Positions 1-10,773 are shown, counted from the first letter of the stretch. The stretch: DNA of 64,000 nt from Xiamenia xianingshaonis (GCF_017945865.1 NZ_CP072829.1:1426001-1490000), one strand, 5' to 3'. A program made the numbers and translations. Notes: generated by a model from the letters alone, not told the origin.

Positions 1-378
1 GTAGTGCGCATGCAGCTGGCGCAGCGTGTCGACCGTGAACGTGATGCCGGGCCGGGCGGCCTCGAGCGCGCTCACGTCGAACGCCGGGTTTTCCGCCACG
101 GCAAGCCGGCACATGGCCACGCGGTGCGCCGCATCCGTGACGGCCAGGTCGCGCTTGAACGAAGGCGTGCCGGCCACCAAAAACAGCACGGCGTCGAGCG
201 CACAGGCGTCGCGCACCTGCTCGGCGCAGCACAGATGCCCCAGGTGAACGGGGTCGAACGTGCCCCCCATCAGCCCCAGGCGCACCGGCGCGCCGTCGAA
301 GCCGAGGCGGTCGAAGCGCTCGGACACGACCGGGCCGGAAAAGCCGGCAGCGGGCGCGACGCCGTCGATCGCGTCCAC
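1..378 (-). CDS. nadD: Nicotinate-nucleotide adenylyltransferase, 3' end cut by window edge
   Basis: Joins nicotinate mononucleotide and ATP to give deamido-NAD in NAD biosynthesis. The 126 visible residues carry the family signature GGTFDPVHLGHL near residue 40, a nucleotidyltransferase (T/H)xGH site, followed by a helix with the pattern expected after it. The frame stays open to base 1, so roughly the last third is missing. GTG at 378 is taken as the start because it lies just past the proA stop (381-383). This leaves about 35 residues before the core, longer than usual, so an internal start is possible. Last gene of the rplU-rpmA-obgE-proB-proA-nadD run, an order common in Actinomycetota. 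Confidence 0.9.
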   Translation of the reverse strand, partial: MDAIDGVAPAAGFSGPVVSERFDRLGFDGAPVRLGLMGGTFDPVHLGHLCCAEQVRDACALDAVLFLVAGTPSFKRDLAVTDAAHRVAMCRLAVAENPAFDVSALEAARPGITFTVDTLRQLHAHY

Positions 379-380
379 GG

Positions 381-1682
381 TCAGGCCCTCGTCTGGCCGC
401 AGCCGCGCAACACATATTTATAGGACGTCAGCGCCTCGAGCGCGAACGGCCCGCGAGCATGCAGCTTCTGGGTGGAAATGCCGATTTCCGCGCCCAAGCC
501 GAACTGGCCGCCGTCGGTGAAGGCGGTCGAGGCGTTCGCGTACACCGCCGCCGCGTCGACCTGCACCAGGAAATCCTCGATGGCGCGGGCGCCGGCCGCA
601 TCTTCCGGATCGGCCACGATGGCTTCGGAGTGCTTCGTGCCGTAGCGGTTCACGTGCGCGATGGCCTCGGCCGGACCGCCGACGCACTTCACGGCGATCT
701 CCGGCGCCAGGTATTCGGTCGCCCAGTCGTCCTCGTCGGCTTCCGCCAGCAGCGACTCGTCGACGCCGGCCGCACGGGCCAGCTCGAGCGCCTGCGCGTC
801 ACCGTGGACGAGAACGCCCCTTTCCGCCAAGGCCGCCAGCAGGCCGGGCAGCACGCGCGGAGCCGCCGCAGCGTCCACGAGCAGCGATTCGGCCGCGTTG
901 CACACGCCAAAGCGGCGGCACTTCGCGTTCATCACGATGTCGTGCGCCATGGCGGCGTCTGCGCTTTCATGCACGTACACGTGGCAGTTGCCGGTGCCCG
1001 TTTCGATGACCGGCACCTTCGCGCATTCCACGCAGTGCTGGATAAGCCCTGCTCCCCCGCGTGGAATGAGCACGTCGACGATGCCGCGCAGCCCCATGAG
1101 CACATCGGTGGCGCTGCGGTCGGTCGTCGTGATCGCGCAAACGGCGTGCTTCGGCATGCCCGCCGCAGCGGCCGCCTCGGCCAACACGCCGGACACGACC
1201 TCGTTGGACCGGGCCGCCAGGCTGCCCCCGCGCAGCACCACCGCGTTGCCGGACTTGATGCAGATGCCGGCGGCGTCGGCCGTCACGTTCGGGCGCGCCT
1301 CGTACACCATGGCGACCACGCCGAGCGGCACGCTGACGCGCTGAAGCTCGATGCCGTTGTACAGCGTCGATTCCATCGTCACGCGCCCGAGCGGATCGGG
1401 CAGCGCCATCAGGTCTTCCAGCGCCGCCGCCATGGCCTCGATGCGGTCCTCGTCAAGCGCCAGCCGGTCGATGAGCGACTCTTTCGTGCCCTTCTCGCGG
1501 GCCGCCGCCACGTCTTCAGCGTTTGCCGCCACGATCTCGGGCGTGTGCGCCCGCAGCGCGTCCGCCATGGCCTGCAAGGCCCCGTTGCGCTCCTGCTCGG
1601 TCGTCTGGCCGAGCGCCACGCTTGCCTCCTTCGCCAAAAGCGCCAGGTCGCGCACGTCTTCTGCAATGGTTCTCTCGCCCAT
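381..1682 (-). CDS. proA: Gamma-glutamyl phosphate reductase (glutamate-5-semialdehyde dehydrogenase)
   Basis: NADPH-dependent reduction of glutamyl-5-phosphate to glutamate semialdehyde, second step of proline synthesis. The 433 residues match the usual family length. The aldehyde dehydrogenase-type catalytic cysteine is Cys261 in VCNAAESLLV; the NADP-binding part includes the EARPNVT segment near residue 128 and GNAVVLRGG near 145. ATG at 1682 has an AAAGGA ribosome binding site. It follows proB by 21 bases, so the pair is almost certainly cotranscribed and acts sequentially on the labile acyl phosphate. Confidence 0.97.
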   Translation of the reverse strand: MGERTIAEDVRDLALLAKEASVALGQTTEQERNGALQAMADALRAHTPEIVAANAEDVAAAREKGTKESLIDRLALDEDRIEAMAAALEDLMALPDPLGRVTMESTLYNGIELQRVSVPLGVVAMVYEARPNVTADAAGICIKSGNAVVLRGGSLAARSNEVVSGVLAEAAAAAGMPKHAVCAITTTDRSATDVLMGLRGIVDVLIPRGGAGLIQHCVECAKVPVIETGTGNCHVYVHESADAAMAHDIVMNAKCRRFGVCNAAESLLVDAAAAPRVLPGLLAALAERGVLVHGDAQALELARAAGVDESLLAEADEDDWATEYLAPEIAVKCVGGPAEAIAHVNRYGTKHSEAIVADPEDAAGARAIEDFLVQVDAAAVYANASTAFTDGGQFGLGAEIGISTQKLHARGPFALEALTSYKYVLRGCGQTRA

Positions 1683-1703
1683 GGGCGTCCTTTCGTCCGA
1701 CTT

Positions 1704-2840
1704 CTACTCGAATACGACCAGCTCGTCGCGGTGCACGAGCGAGCGGTCGGCCAAATGCGACAACAGGTGGTTGGCGCGAAGATAGTCGCGCGTGCGGCCG
1801 AGCCCCAGCTCGATCTCGTCGCTGCCCGCACGCACGCGGCCGCGGGCGAACACATGCCCCGAAGCGTCCTTGATGTCGACGATGTCGCCTTCTTCGAAGC
1901 GCCCCTCGACCTCGCTCACGCCCACCACCAAAAGCGAGCTGCCGCGCTCCACGAGCGCCCGGCGGGCGCCCGCATCCACCACGAGCGAGCCGCGCGTCGC
2001 GTCTCCCAGCGCCAGCCACAGCTTCTTCGGCGACACGTCGTGCGGAGAGCGTCGCGGGCTGAACAGCGTCCCCACGTCGCACCCGCGCACCGCGTCCACG
2101 ATGACGTTCGGCCGCCGCCCCTGGCAGATGGCCATGGGTATGCCGGCCACCATGAGCACCTGGGCCGCCTTGATCTTCGTGACCATGCCGCCCGACCCGA
2201 CCGCCGACCCCACGCCGCCGGCCATCGCGATGACCTCCGGCCCGATGACCTCCACCTTCGACAGCAGCTTCGCGTCGGCGTGCGTGGCGGGGTTGGCGTC
2301 GTAGAGGCCGTCGATGTCCGACAGGATGACCACGAGCCCCGCGCCCACGAGCACCGCCGTCAGCGCCGCCAGCGTGTCGTTGTCGCCGAAGCGGATCTGT
2401 TCGACCGACACCGTGTCGTTTTCGTTCACGATGGGCACGACGCCCAAGTCGACCAAGCGGTGCAGCGTGTCGCGCGCGTGCAGATACGCCGTGCGGTCGG
2501 CCGTGTCGCGCCTGGTCAGAAGCACGGTCGACGTCAGCATGCCGCGGCGTGCGAACGCTTCGGCATATGCGGTCGAAAGGGCGCTCTGGCCGACCGAGGC
2601 CGCCGCCTGCAGGCTGGGCATGTCGGTGGGGCGCTTGTGGATGCCAAGCGCCTCCAAGCCGCACGCGATGGCGGCCGACGTGACGATGATGGGGCTGAAC
2701 CCCAGCTCGCGCACGCTGGCTATCTGGTCGGCCAGCGCGTCGATGAAGGCGTAGTCGATAGAGCTTTCCGACGTGGTGAGCGTCGACGATCCGATCTTCA
2801 CCACGACGATGCCAGAGGTATGCGATGCGTGCGTTTCCAC
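1704..2840 (-). CDS. proB: Glutamate 5-kinase with C-terminal PUA domain
   Basis: Phosphorylates glutamate with ATP in the first, proline-inhibited step of proline synthesis. 378 residues: an amino-acid-kinase domain (about 1-255) with VVVKIGSST at 12-20, the glutamate-site motif NENDTVS near 139-145 and FGDNDTLAA near 151-159, then a PUA domain (about 275-355). The start is GTG at 2840 with a purine-rich GGGAAGGGAAG upstream. It begins 12 bases after the obgE stop codon and precedes proA. Confidence 0.96.
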   Translation of the reverse strand: METHASHTSGIVVVKIGSSTLTTSESSIDYAFIDALADQIASVRELGFSPIIVTSAAIACGLEALGIHKRPTDMPSLQAAASVGQSALSTAYAEAFARRGMLTSTVLLTRRDTADRTAYLHARDTLHRLVDLGVVPIVNENDTVSVEQIRFGDNDTLAALTAVLVGAGLVVILSDIDGLYDANPATHADAKLLSKVEVIGPEVIAMAGGVGSAVGSGGMVTKIKAAQVLMVAGIPMAICQGRRPNVIVDAVRGCDVGTLFSPRRSPHDVSPKKLWLALGDATRGSLVVDAGARRALVERGSSLLVVGVSEVEGRFEEGDIVDIKDASGHVFARGRVRAGSDEIELGLGRTRDYLRANHLLSHLADRSLVHRDELVVFE

Positions 2841-2852
2841 GGCTTCCCTTCC

Positions 2853-4388
<1,536 letters not shown>

Positions 4389-4417
4389 TCAGTCAACGAA
4401 GCGCCCCGCCCAATGCG

Positions 4418-4446
4418 CAAAAGGACCCCTCGCGCGAGGGGTCCTT
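4418..4446 (-). terminator. Intrinsic terminator after rpmA
   Basis: A perfect GC-rich inverted repeat (AGGACCCCTCGC / GCGAGGGGTCCT) is followed on the minus strand by TTTT. It lies 25 bases past the rpmA stop, between the ribosomal-protein pair and obgE. Confidence 0.9.
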
Positions 4447-4470
4447 GACACAACCGTTGTCCGCGAAGCC

Positions 4471-4752
4471 TTACGCTTCGGCAACTGCTTCCTCCACCGT
4501 TTCCTCGGCAGGAATGACGTGGATGCGGCGCTTCTGGCCGCGCGTGAACTTCAGCGTGCCGTCGCACAGGGCGAACAGCGTGTCGTCCTTGCCGCGGCCG
4601 ACGTTCTCGCCCGGATGGAAATGCGTGCCGCGCTGACGCACGATGATGTTGCCCGTGCGCACGGTTTCGCCGGCGAACTTCTTCACGCCAAGTCGCTGAG
4701 CATGGGAGTCGCGACCGTTTCGGGTAGATCCAAGACCTTTCTTATGTGCCAT
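4471..4752 (-). CDS. rpmA: 50S ribosomal protein L27
   Basis: Large-subunit protein at the peptidyl-transferase centre. 93 residues, starting [16 protein letters not shown] with no cleavable N-terminal extension of the type seen in many Firmicutes. The [15 protein letters not shown] core is intact. It follows rplU by 18 bases and is followed by a terminator, so rplU-rpmA form a compact unit. Confidence 0.97.
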   Translation of the reverse strand: MAHKKGLGSTRNGRDSHAQRLGVKKFAGETVRTGNIIVRQRGTHFHPGENVGRGKDDTLFALCDGTLKFTRGQKRRIHVIPAEETVEEAVAEA

Positions 4753-4770
4753 GATTCGGCCCCTCTCCTG

Positions 4771-5142
4771 TTACTCGGCGTCCTGGGACGCTTCGGCTTC
4801 CTGCTTCGCCTTCGGCTGGGCCTTGGGGGCCGCTTCGGTGCCGACGGACTCGATGCGCAGACGCGTCAGATGCTGACGATGGCCGCGCTTGCGCTGGTAG
4901 TTCTTGCGCTTCTGGAACTTGAAGATGATAACCTTGTCGGCGCGGAACTGCTCGATGACGGTGGCCTTCACCGGCGTCTTGGCAGCCTCGGCCGGATCGG
5001 CGACGACCTTGTCGCCGTCGACGACGCAGATGGCTTCGAGGTCAACCTCGCCGCCGACCTCGACGTCAAGCTTCTCGACGTTGATCTTGTCGCCGGGGGC
5101 AACCTTGTACTGCTTGCCACCGGTTTTCACGATTGCATACAT
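4771..5142 (-). CDS. rplU: 50S ribosomal protein L21 with charged C-terminal tail
   Basis: Large-subunit protein. 123 residues. The L21 core (MYAIVKTGGKQYKVAPGD to about residue 102) is followed by a roughly 20-residue Ala/Lys/Glu/Gln tail absent from the minimal family. The start at 5142 is set by an AAGGAG ribosome binding site; the frame is open further upstream but not conserved. Its leader is about 130 bases if the -10 at 5279-5284 is used, long enough for autoregulation, though I recognise no L21 leader structure. Confidence 0.96.
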   Translation of the reverse strand: MYAIVKTGGKQYKVAPGDKINVEKLDVEVGGEVDLEAICVVDGDKVVADPAEAAKTPVKATVIEQFRADKVIIFKFQKRKNYQRKRGHRQHLTRLRIESVGTEAAPKAQPKAKQEAEASQDAE

Positions 5143-5278
5143 GCGCATCTCCTTGAAAAGTGACTCGAGCGATAACTTGCAAACGGCGCCGTAGCGACCA
5201 GCCGCATGACGCAGCCTTTCCGCACGGCGACGCGTATCATCGCACTCTTCCATGCACCCCTTTGGGCACAATGTTCGC

Positions 5279-5287
5279 ATAATACCA
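5279..5287 (-). promoter_or_regulatory. Probable promoter of rplU-rpmA (extended -10)
   Basis: On the minus strand TGG immediately precedes TATTAT, an extended -10. This predicts a start near 5272 and a leader of about 130 bases to the rplU ATG. No good -35 is seen. Confidence 0.45.
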
Positions 5288-5325
5288 CACGAACCTGCCC
5301 CTGGCCTAAAACTCCTTATGGAGGT

Positions 5326-7959
5326 TTAGTGTGCGTCCGCCCACGTCGGGCCGACCCCCACGTCCACTTCCAGCTCCACGTCGCAGCTGGCCACCGACAT
5401 CATCACCTCGCGGACCATGGCGCTCAGGCGCTCGACTTCCTCGGTCGGGCAGCTGAAGTCCAGCTCGTCGTGCACCTGCAACATGAGCTTCGCCTGGAAG
5501 CCCTCGTCCATCAAGCGCTGCTGCACCTCGCGCATGGCCTTTTTGATGATGTCCGCCGCGCTGCCCTGCATGGGATGGTTCATGGCCGTGCGCTCGCCAA
5601 AGCCGCGCTGGTTGGCGTTGCGCGACTTCAGCTCGGGAATGTGGCGCTTGCGGCCGAACATCGTCTCGGCAAAGCCGCGCTGGCGAGCGTGCTCGACCGT
5701 GTCGTCAAGGAACGTCCGCACCCCGGGATAGGCCTCGAAGTAGCGCTCGATCATCTCCTTCGCTTCCTGGAAGGGAATGCCGAGGCTCTGCGACAGCCCG
5801 AAAGCCTGCTGCCCGTAGACGATGCCGAAATTGACGGCCTTCGCGCGGGAGCGCATCTCGGGCGTGACGCCTTCAAGCGGGATGCCGAAGACGTGCGAAG
5901 CCGTGGCGGCGTGGAAGTCGGCGCCGGAATTGAAGGCCTCGAGCAGTTTCTCGTCCTGCGACAGGTGGGCCAAAAGGCGCAGCTCGATCTGGGAATAGTC
6001 GGCCGAAACGAACTCGTCGCCGTCGCGCAGGGGCACGAAGCAGTCGCGGATCTGGCGGCCGAAGTCGGTGCGGACCGGGATGTTTTGCAGGTTGGGGTCC
6101 GACGAGGACAGCCGGCCGGTCGAGGTGACCGTCTCGTGGAACGTGGTATGCAGCCGCCCGTCGCCGGCAGCGGCAGCGGTCTTCGGCAGCGTGTCGATGT
6201 AGGTCTTCTTGATCTTCGACAGCTCGCGATAGCGGATGACCAGCCCGGGAATCTCGTGGTCTTTCGCCAGCTCGGTCAGCACCGTCGCGTCGGTGGAATA
6301 GCCGCGCTGGTTCTTTTTCAGCGGCGGCAGGCCCAGCTTGTCGAACAGGATGGCGGCCAGCTGCTTGGGCGAGTCGATGTTGAACGTCTCGCCGGCCAGC
6401 GCGTAGATCTGCTCGGCCAAGCCTGCGATCTCGCCCGACGCATAGTCGTCGAGCTTGCGCATGCGCTGCGAGTCAATGGCCGCGCCGGTGCGCTCCATGA
6501 TGGCGAGCACCGCCACCAGCGGCAGGTCGATGTCGAAGTAGGCCGCGTCGCTGCCGTCGTCGGCGAGCGCGCGCGTCAGCGGCTCCACGAGCGCGAAGGC
6601 GGCCGCGGCCTGCTGGACGAGCGCGTCGGTGGGATCTTCCACTTCGGGCAGCACGCCGCCCAGGTGCTTCTCGGCCAGCTTGGCCAGCGTGTATTCGCTC
6701 ACCGACGAATTGAGCGCGTAGGCGGCAAGCCCCAGGTCGAAGGCGTCCATGGCCATGAGCTCGGCGTCGCTGACCACGGCGGGCTTCGACGTGTCGGCCG
6801 GGTAGGCCGCATGCACCAGCTCTTTCACGTCAAGCGCCGCGAAGGGGGCCGTGCGCACGAGCAGCGAAAGCACCCGCAGCGCCTCGTCGCCCTCGAAGAG
6901 CCCGACGCCCTGGCTCGTGCCCACCGCGCATACCTGCGTCTCGAACAGCTCGCCGGGGCTTCGCACCCCCAGCGCCGCCGACACCCGCTCGCCGCGGGCC
7001 AGCGCCGCGTCCAGAAGCTCGCTCGCCTGGGCGCCCTCGCACACCGGCGCGTCGACGAGCGCCGCTTCCTTTTCTGGCGGCACCTCTTCGCCCGCCAGCT
7101 TCAGCACGCGGGCCAGCTGCGCGTTGAACTGCACTTTCTCAAACGCTGCCTTCACGCGCTCAGGGTCGAACGAGGGGAAGGCAGCCCCCTCCAAGTCGAG
7201 CGGGAAGTCCAGGTCGCGCACGATGGTGGCCACCTGGCGGCTGCCGAACGCGGCGTCGCGGTTTTCCTCGATGCGCTCCTTTTGCTTGCCTTTGAGCTCG
7301 TCGGTGTGCTCGTAGAGCCCTTCCAGGCTGCCGTACTGCCGCAGCAGCTTCGCCGCGGTCTTCTCCCCCACGCCGGGCACGCCGGGAATGTTGTCCGACG
7401 AGTCGCCTTTGAGCCCCAAGAAGTCGGGCACCTGCGCCGGCGTCACCCCGTAGCGGGCCAGCACCTCATCAGGCCCGTAGACAGCCACGTCGGTGATGCC
7501 GCGCTTCGTCGCCACGATGCGCGTGAGGTCGCTCGCCAGCTGGAACGCGTCGCGGTCACCGGTCACGAGCAGCGTTTCGTACCCCAGCGCCTCGTCGCGG
7601 GCCGCGATGGTGCCCAAAATGTCGTCGCCTTCCCAGCCGCTGATGCGCACCACCGGCACGTTCATCGATTCCAGCAGGTCCTCGATGATGGGAAACTGCA
7701 CGCGCAAGTCGGGATCCATCGGCGGACGCTGGGCCTTGTAGCCTTCGATGGCCGTCTTGCGAAACTCCGGGATGCCGGCGTCGAACGCGCACACGACGGC
7801 GTCGGGATGCGCAAGATCGACGAACTTCAGAAACATCGCCATGAAGCCGAACACCGCGTTGGTCGGCGTGCCGTCCGCGGTGTTCATAGGACTGTCGACC
7901 GCGTGGAACGCGCGGTGCATGAGGGAATTGCCGTCAATGACGGCGATCTTTTTAGCCAT
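5326..7959 (-). CDS. polA: DNA polymerase I
   Basis: Gap-filling and Okazaki-fragment polymerase. 877 residues. The N-terminal 5'-3' exonuclease (about 1-300) has the DGNSLMHRAF start, the acidic VVCAFDAG and VTGDRDAFQL motifs, and the helix-hairpin-helix IPGVPGVGEKTA. A central domain lacks the DxE exonuclease motif, so proofreading is probably absent. The C-terminal polymerase has DPNLQNIPVR, the SADYSQIELR motif A and the VHDELDF motif C. ATG 7959 is preferred over upstream in-frame starts because the conserved domain begins there and AAAGG precedes it. Confidence 0.96.
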   Translation of the reverse strand: MAKKIAVIDGNSLMHRAFHAVDSPMNTADGTPTNAVFGFMAMFLKFVDLAHPDAVVCAFDAGIPEFRKTAIEGYKAQRPPMDPDLRVQFPIIEDLLESMNVPVVRISGWEGDDILGTIAARDEALGYETLLVTGDRDAFQLASDLTRIVATKRGITDVAVYGPDEVLARYGVTPAQVPDFLGLKGDSSDNIPGVPGVGEKTAAKLLRQYGSLEGLYEHTDELKGKQKERIEENRDAAFGSRQVATIVRDLDFPLDLEGAAFPSFDPERVKAAFEKVQFNAQLARVLKLAGEEVPPEKEAALVDAPVCEGAQASELLDAALARGERVSAALGVRSPGELFETQVCAVGTSQGVGLFEGDEALRVLSLLVRTAPFAALDVKELVHAAYPADTSKPAVVSDAELMAMDAFDLGLAAYALNSSVSEYTLAKLAEKHLGGVLPEVEDPTDALVQQAAAAFALVEPLTRALADDGSDAAYFDIDLPLVAVLAIMERTGAAIDSQRMRKLDDYASGEIAGLAEQIYALAGETFNIDSPKQLAAILFDKLGLPPLKKNQRGYSTDATVLTELAKDHEIPGLVIRYRELSKIKKTYIDTLPKTAAAAGDGRLHTTFHETVTSTGRLSSSDPNLQNIPVRTDFGRQIRDCFVPLRDGDEFVSADYSQIELRLLAHLSQDEKLLEAFNSGADFHAATASHVFGIPLEGVTPEMRSRAKAVNFGIVYGQQAFGLSQSLGIPFQEAKEMIERYFEAYPGVRTFLDDTVEHARQRGFAETMFGRKRHIPELKSRNANQRGFGERTAMNHPMQGSAADIIKKAMREVQQRLMDEGFQAKLMLQVHDELDFSCPTEEVERLSAMVREVMMSVASCDVELEVDVGVGPTWADAH

Positions 7960-8000
7960 GTTCAACCTTTCCCAAAAAACAGTGGCTCTGTCAGCCTTCG

Positions 8001-8006
8001 AGTATA
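8001..8006 (-). promoter_or_regulatory. Probable polA promoter -10 inside an inverted repeat
   Basis: Minus-strand TATACT at 8006-8001 predicts a start about 40 bases upstream of the polA ATG. Perfect 9-base arms GCTCTGTCA (7985-7993) and TGACAGAGC (8030-8038) flank it. Confidence 0.4.
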
Positions 8007-8132
8007 GCGCAGACGCACAACGCGAAAGTTGACAGAGCGGAAGCGGACCGGAGCACGGGCAGGCGCGCCGCGAAGGCAGCCGACGCGGGCAGCGGGCCGG
8101 CAAGGCCGGCGAAGCGGCCCCGTGTCGGCAGG

Positions 8133-8699
8133 TCAGCGGTTGTCCACGTTTTCCGGGTACAGGTCGTGTTGGCTCAAGCGCTGCCAGGCCACCTCTTCCC
8201 AACGCGTGTCCGGCCGCCCATAGTTGCAGTACGGGTCGATGGAGATGCCCCCGCGCGGCGTGAACTTGCCCCACACCTCGATGTATTTCGGGTCCATGAG
8301 CGCGATGAGGTCGTTCATGATGACGTTCATGCAGTCCTCGTGGAAGTCGCCGTGGTTGCGAAACGAGAACAGGTACAGCTTCAGGCTCTTCGATTCCACC
8401 ATGCGCACGTCGGGCACGTAGCTGATGTACACGGTGGCGAAGTCGGGCTGGCCCGTGATGGGGCACAGCGACGTGAACTCGGGGCAGTTGAACTTCACGA
8501 AGTAGTCGCGCCCCTGGTGCTTGTTGACGAACGTTTCCAGCACGGACGGATCGTAGTCGCTCGGATACTCGGTCGCCTTCGCGCCGAGCAGCGACAGGTC
8601 GGACAGGTCGGCGGCGCTGCGCCCCAATTGCGCGGGCATGGCGGCCTCGCGGGCCTTGCGGGCGGCGAAGGCCGAGCTGAGAGAGTCGGACAGAGGCAT
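8133..8699 (-). CDS. queF: NADPH-dependent 7-cyano-7-deazaguanine (preQ0) reductase
   Basis: Reduces preQ0 to preQ1 in queuosine synthesis; a tunnel-fold enzyme of the unimodular class. 188 residues. The nitrile-attacking cysteine is Cys79 in [14 protein letters not shown] with the partner Asp86, and the family QueF motif ESKSLKLY is at 102-109. ATG 8699 has AAAGGA upstream. It sits 71 bases after queC, in the same direction, completing the preQ1 set queD-queE-queC-queF. No folE was seen in the window. Confidence 0.95.
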   Translation of the reverse strand: MPLSDSLSSAFAARKAREAAMPAQLGRSAADLSDLSLLGAKATEYPSDYDPSVLETFVNKHQGRDYFVKFNCPEFTSLCPITGQPDFATVYISYVPDVRMVESKSLKLYLFSFRNHGDFHEDCMNVIMNDLIALMDPKYIEVWGKFTPRGGISIDPYCNYGRPDTRWEEVAWQRLSQHDLYPENVDNR

Positions 8700-8770
8700 G
8701 GAACGGGTCCTTTCAAAAAGACAATTCTGATGAAATCAGTCAGATTTTCCAGGGATTCAAGACTGCGGAA

Positions 8771-9475
8771 TTAATCAGTGTTTCCCTCGGCGAGCAGCGG
8801 GTCTTCGGCGCCGCAGGCTGCAAAGGCCGCTTGGCGGTCCAAGCAAGTGGCGCACGCGCCGCACGGCTCGTCACCGCCTTCGTAGCACGACCAGGTCAGC
8901 TCGTAGGGCACGCCCAAATCCAAGCCCGCCCGCACGATGGCCGTTTTGTTCATCTGCACAAACGGCGCTTCAATACGCAGCTCGCCCGCCGTGCCTTCGC
9001 GCACCGCCGCGTCCATGGCGCGCACGAACGCCAGCGAGCAGTCCGGGTAGGCCGCGCCCGCCGCGTCGTCGGCATGCGCCCCATAGCAGAGCACCGAGCA
9101 GCCAAGGGACAGCGCCACAGACGCCGCCGACGCCAAAAACAGCCCGTTGCGAAACGGCACGTACGTGCTGACCGGGCCTTCCCCGTTTTTGGCCTGCTGG
9201 TCGGCGTAGCTTTCATGGGGCACGTCGGCATCGGCGTGCGCCAGCAGCGAACAGGCGCTGTCCGCGAACACGGCGCCCAGGTCAAGCGTGCGAAGCGGCA
9301 CGCCGTAATACGCGCACACCGCCTCGGCGCTGCGCAGCTCGCGCACGTGCTTCTGCCCATAGGCCACCGACAGCGCAAAGACGTTTTCCGCCCCATGGCG
9401 CGCGACCGCCTGCGCCAGAAGCGTGGTGGAATCCACGCCGCCCGAGCAAAGGACCAGGACCTTCTCGTCCGTCAT
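8771..9475 (-). CDS. queC: 7-cyano-7-deazaguanine (preQ0) synthase
   Basis: ATP-dependent conversion of 7-carboxy-7-deazaguanine and ammonia to preQ0. 234 residues. The PP-loop SGGVDSTT is at 11-18, and the C-terminal zinc cysteines are in the SCYEGGDEPCGACATC stretch. The ATG directly abuts the queE stop codon (TAG then ATG), indicating translational coupling. Confidence 0.95.
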   Translation of the reverse strand: MTDEKVLVLCSGGVDSTTLLAQAVARHGAENVFALSVAYGQKHVRELRSAEAVCAYYGVPLRTLDLGAVFADSACSLLAHADADVPHESYADQQAKNGEGPVSTYVPFRNGLFLASAASVALSLGCSVLCYGAHADDAAGAAYPDCSLAFVRAMDAAVREGTAGELRIEAPFVQMNKTAIVRAGLDLGVPYELTWSCYEGGDEPCGACATCLDRQAAFAACGAEDPLLAEGNTD

Positions 9476-10345
9476 CTAAACCCCCTTTTCCTGGCCAGGC
9501 CAAAGAATCTTGTGCAGCTGCACCTGCAGCGTGACGCCGTTCAGGCGCCCGTCCACGACGAACCGCGCGATGTCGGCCGGATCGATGGCGCCGAACACCG
9601 GGCTGAAGTACACGTTACAGCGGCTCGTCAGGTCGAAGGCACAGACCACCTCGGCCGCACGGCGCAGGTCGGCCTCATCGCCGATGACGAACTTCACCGT
9701 GTCGTCGGAGGCGAGCAAGGCGACGTTGTCGCGCAGCATGTGCCGCTCCATGCCGCTTGACGGCAGCTTCCAGTCCATCGTCAGCCCCACGCGCGCGCCG
9801 TTCGGCCGGCCGGGCGCCGCCCGTCGCAGCAGGTCGGCGCGCAGCCGGACGATGGGCCCGACGTCCACCGCGCCGTTCGTCTCTATTTCCACGAAGCGCA
9901 CCTGCGGCAGGGCGGCCAGACGCTTGACGAGCGGCACCAAGGCGGGCTGCAGCATCGGCTCGCCGCCCGTGAGCGTGACGAGCTCGGCCTCTTCCGCCGC
10001 CACGAACGACGCCAGATCGTCGACCGATTCCCACGCGACCGGGCACGCCGGATCGCACGCCCACCGCGTGTCGCAGTACGAGCACGCCAGGTTGCACCCG
10101 CGAAACCGGATGAACGCGGCCCGCTTGCCGGCGCGGGGGCCTTCGCCGTTCAGGCTCACGAACCGCTCGGCCACCGCCAGCTTGCAGTCTGCGGCGTCGG
10201 CAGCCTCGGACGCCGGCGCCACTGCGACCGACCCCTCCGTCGCTTCCACCGCAGTCCCCGCGCAGCCTGCCGCAGCGGATGCAGGCGCCGCGGCGGCTTC
10301 CGCCTCAGCCACGGCGGTACACCGCGCAGTTGTTCGGCGTTTCAT
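9476..10345 (-). CDS. queE: 7-carboxy-7-deazaguanine synthase (radical SAM)
   Basis: Radical-SAM ring contraction of carboxy-tetrahydropterin in queuosine synthesis. The cluster motif is Cys84, Cys88, Cys91 (CNLACSYC), followed by the SAM motif TLTGGEP. With ATG 10345 the protein has 289 residues, but the first 55 are an alanine-rich segment overlapping queD by 41 bases. GTG at 10222, with GGAGGGG nine bases upstream, would give a more typical 248-residue enzyme and may be the true start. Middle gene of queD-queE-queC. Confidence 0.9.
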   Translation of the reverse strand: MKRRTTARCTAVAEAEAAAAPASAAAGCAGTAVEATEGSVAVAPASEAADAADCKLAVAERFVSLNGEGPRAGKRAAFIRFRGCNLACSYCDTRWACDPACPVAWESVDDLASFVAAEEAELVTLTGGEPMLQPALVPLVKRLAALPQVRFVEIETNGAVDVGPIVRLRADLLRRAAPGRPNGARVGLTMDWKLPSSGMERHMLRDNVALLASDDTVKFVIGDEADLRRAAEVVCAFDLTSRCNVYFSPVFGAIDPADIARFVVDGRLNGVTLQVQLHKILWPGQEKGV

Positions 10346-10727
10346 ACACGTCCACCTGCGACATCGGCAGGCCGCGGTCGCTCAGGCGGTCAAAGAAGTA
10401 CCGCGCCAGGTTTTCGGCCGTCGTGCGAAACGGCAGCATCGACAGCGTGAAGCCCTCCGCCTCCAAACAGGCGAGCGTCTGCGGCGCCAGCGACCCTTCT
10501 TCCACGATGAACGAGTGGTCGAGCTCTTCGGTCAGCTCGCGCAAGGCGCTTTTGAACTCGCCGAAGTCGATGACCATGTCCTTGTAGTTGCCCGCCTTCT
10601 GCAGCTCGTCGACGCCGATATAGGCCACGACGCGCCAGCGATGGCCGTGCAGGTTCTCGCACTTGCCGTGATAGTCGGTCAGGAAGTGAGCCGCATCGAA
10701 GGTGCTTTCAGTTCTCAATCCGTACAT
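10305..10727 (-). CDS. queD: 6-carboxytetrahydropterin synthase
   Basis: Zinc enzyme converting dihydroneopterin triphosphate to 6-carboxytetrahydropterin. 140 residues. Zinc ligands are likely His14 (DAAHFL), His27 and His29 (NLHGH), with the catalytic cysteine Cys23 in KCENLHGH. ATG 10727 has AAAGG upstream. First gene of the que operon; its leader is only about 34 bases, and no preQ1 riboswitch is apparent. Confidence 0.94.
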   Translation of the reverse strand: MYGLRTESTFDAAHFLTDYHGKCENLHGHRWRVVAYIGVDELQKAGNYKDMVIDFGEFKSALRELTEELDHSFIVEEGSLAPQTLACLEAEGFTLSMLPFRTTAENLARYFFDRLSDRGLPMSQVDVYETPNNCAVYRRG

Positions 10728-10767
10728 AGTTGCCTTTCAGTCGGCTGATTCGCGTTTCTGACCAGCC

Positions 10768-10773
10768 AGTATA
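10768..10773 (-). promoter_or_regulatory. Probable queDEC promoter -10
   Basis: Minus-strand TATACT (10773-10768) predicts a start near 10761, 34 bases before the queD ATG. The -35 is not recognisable. Confidence 0.4.
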
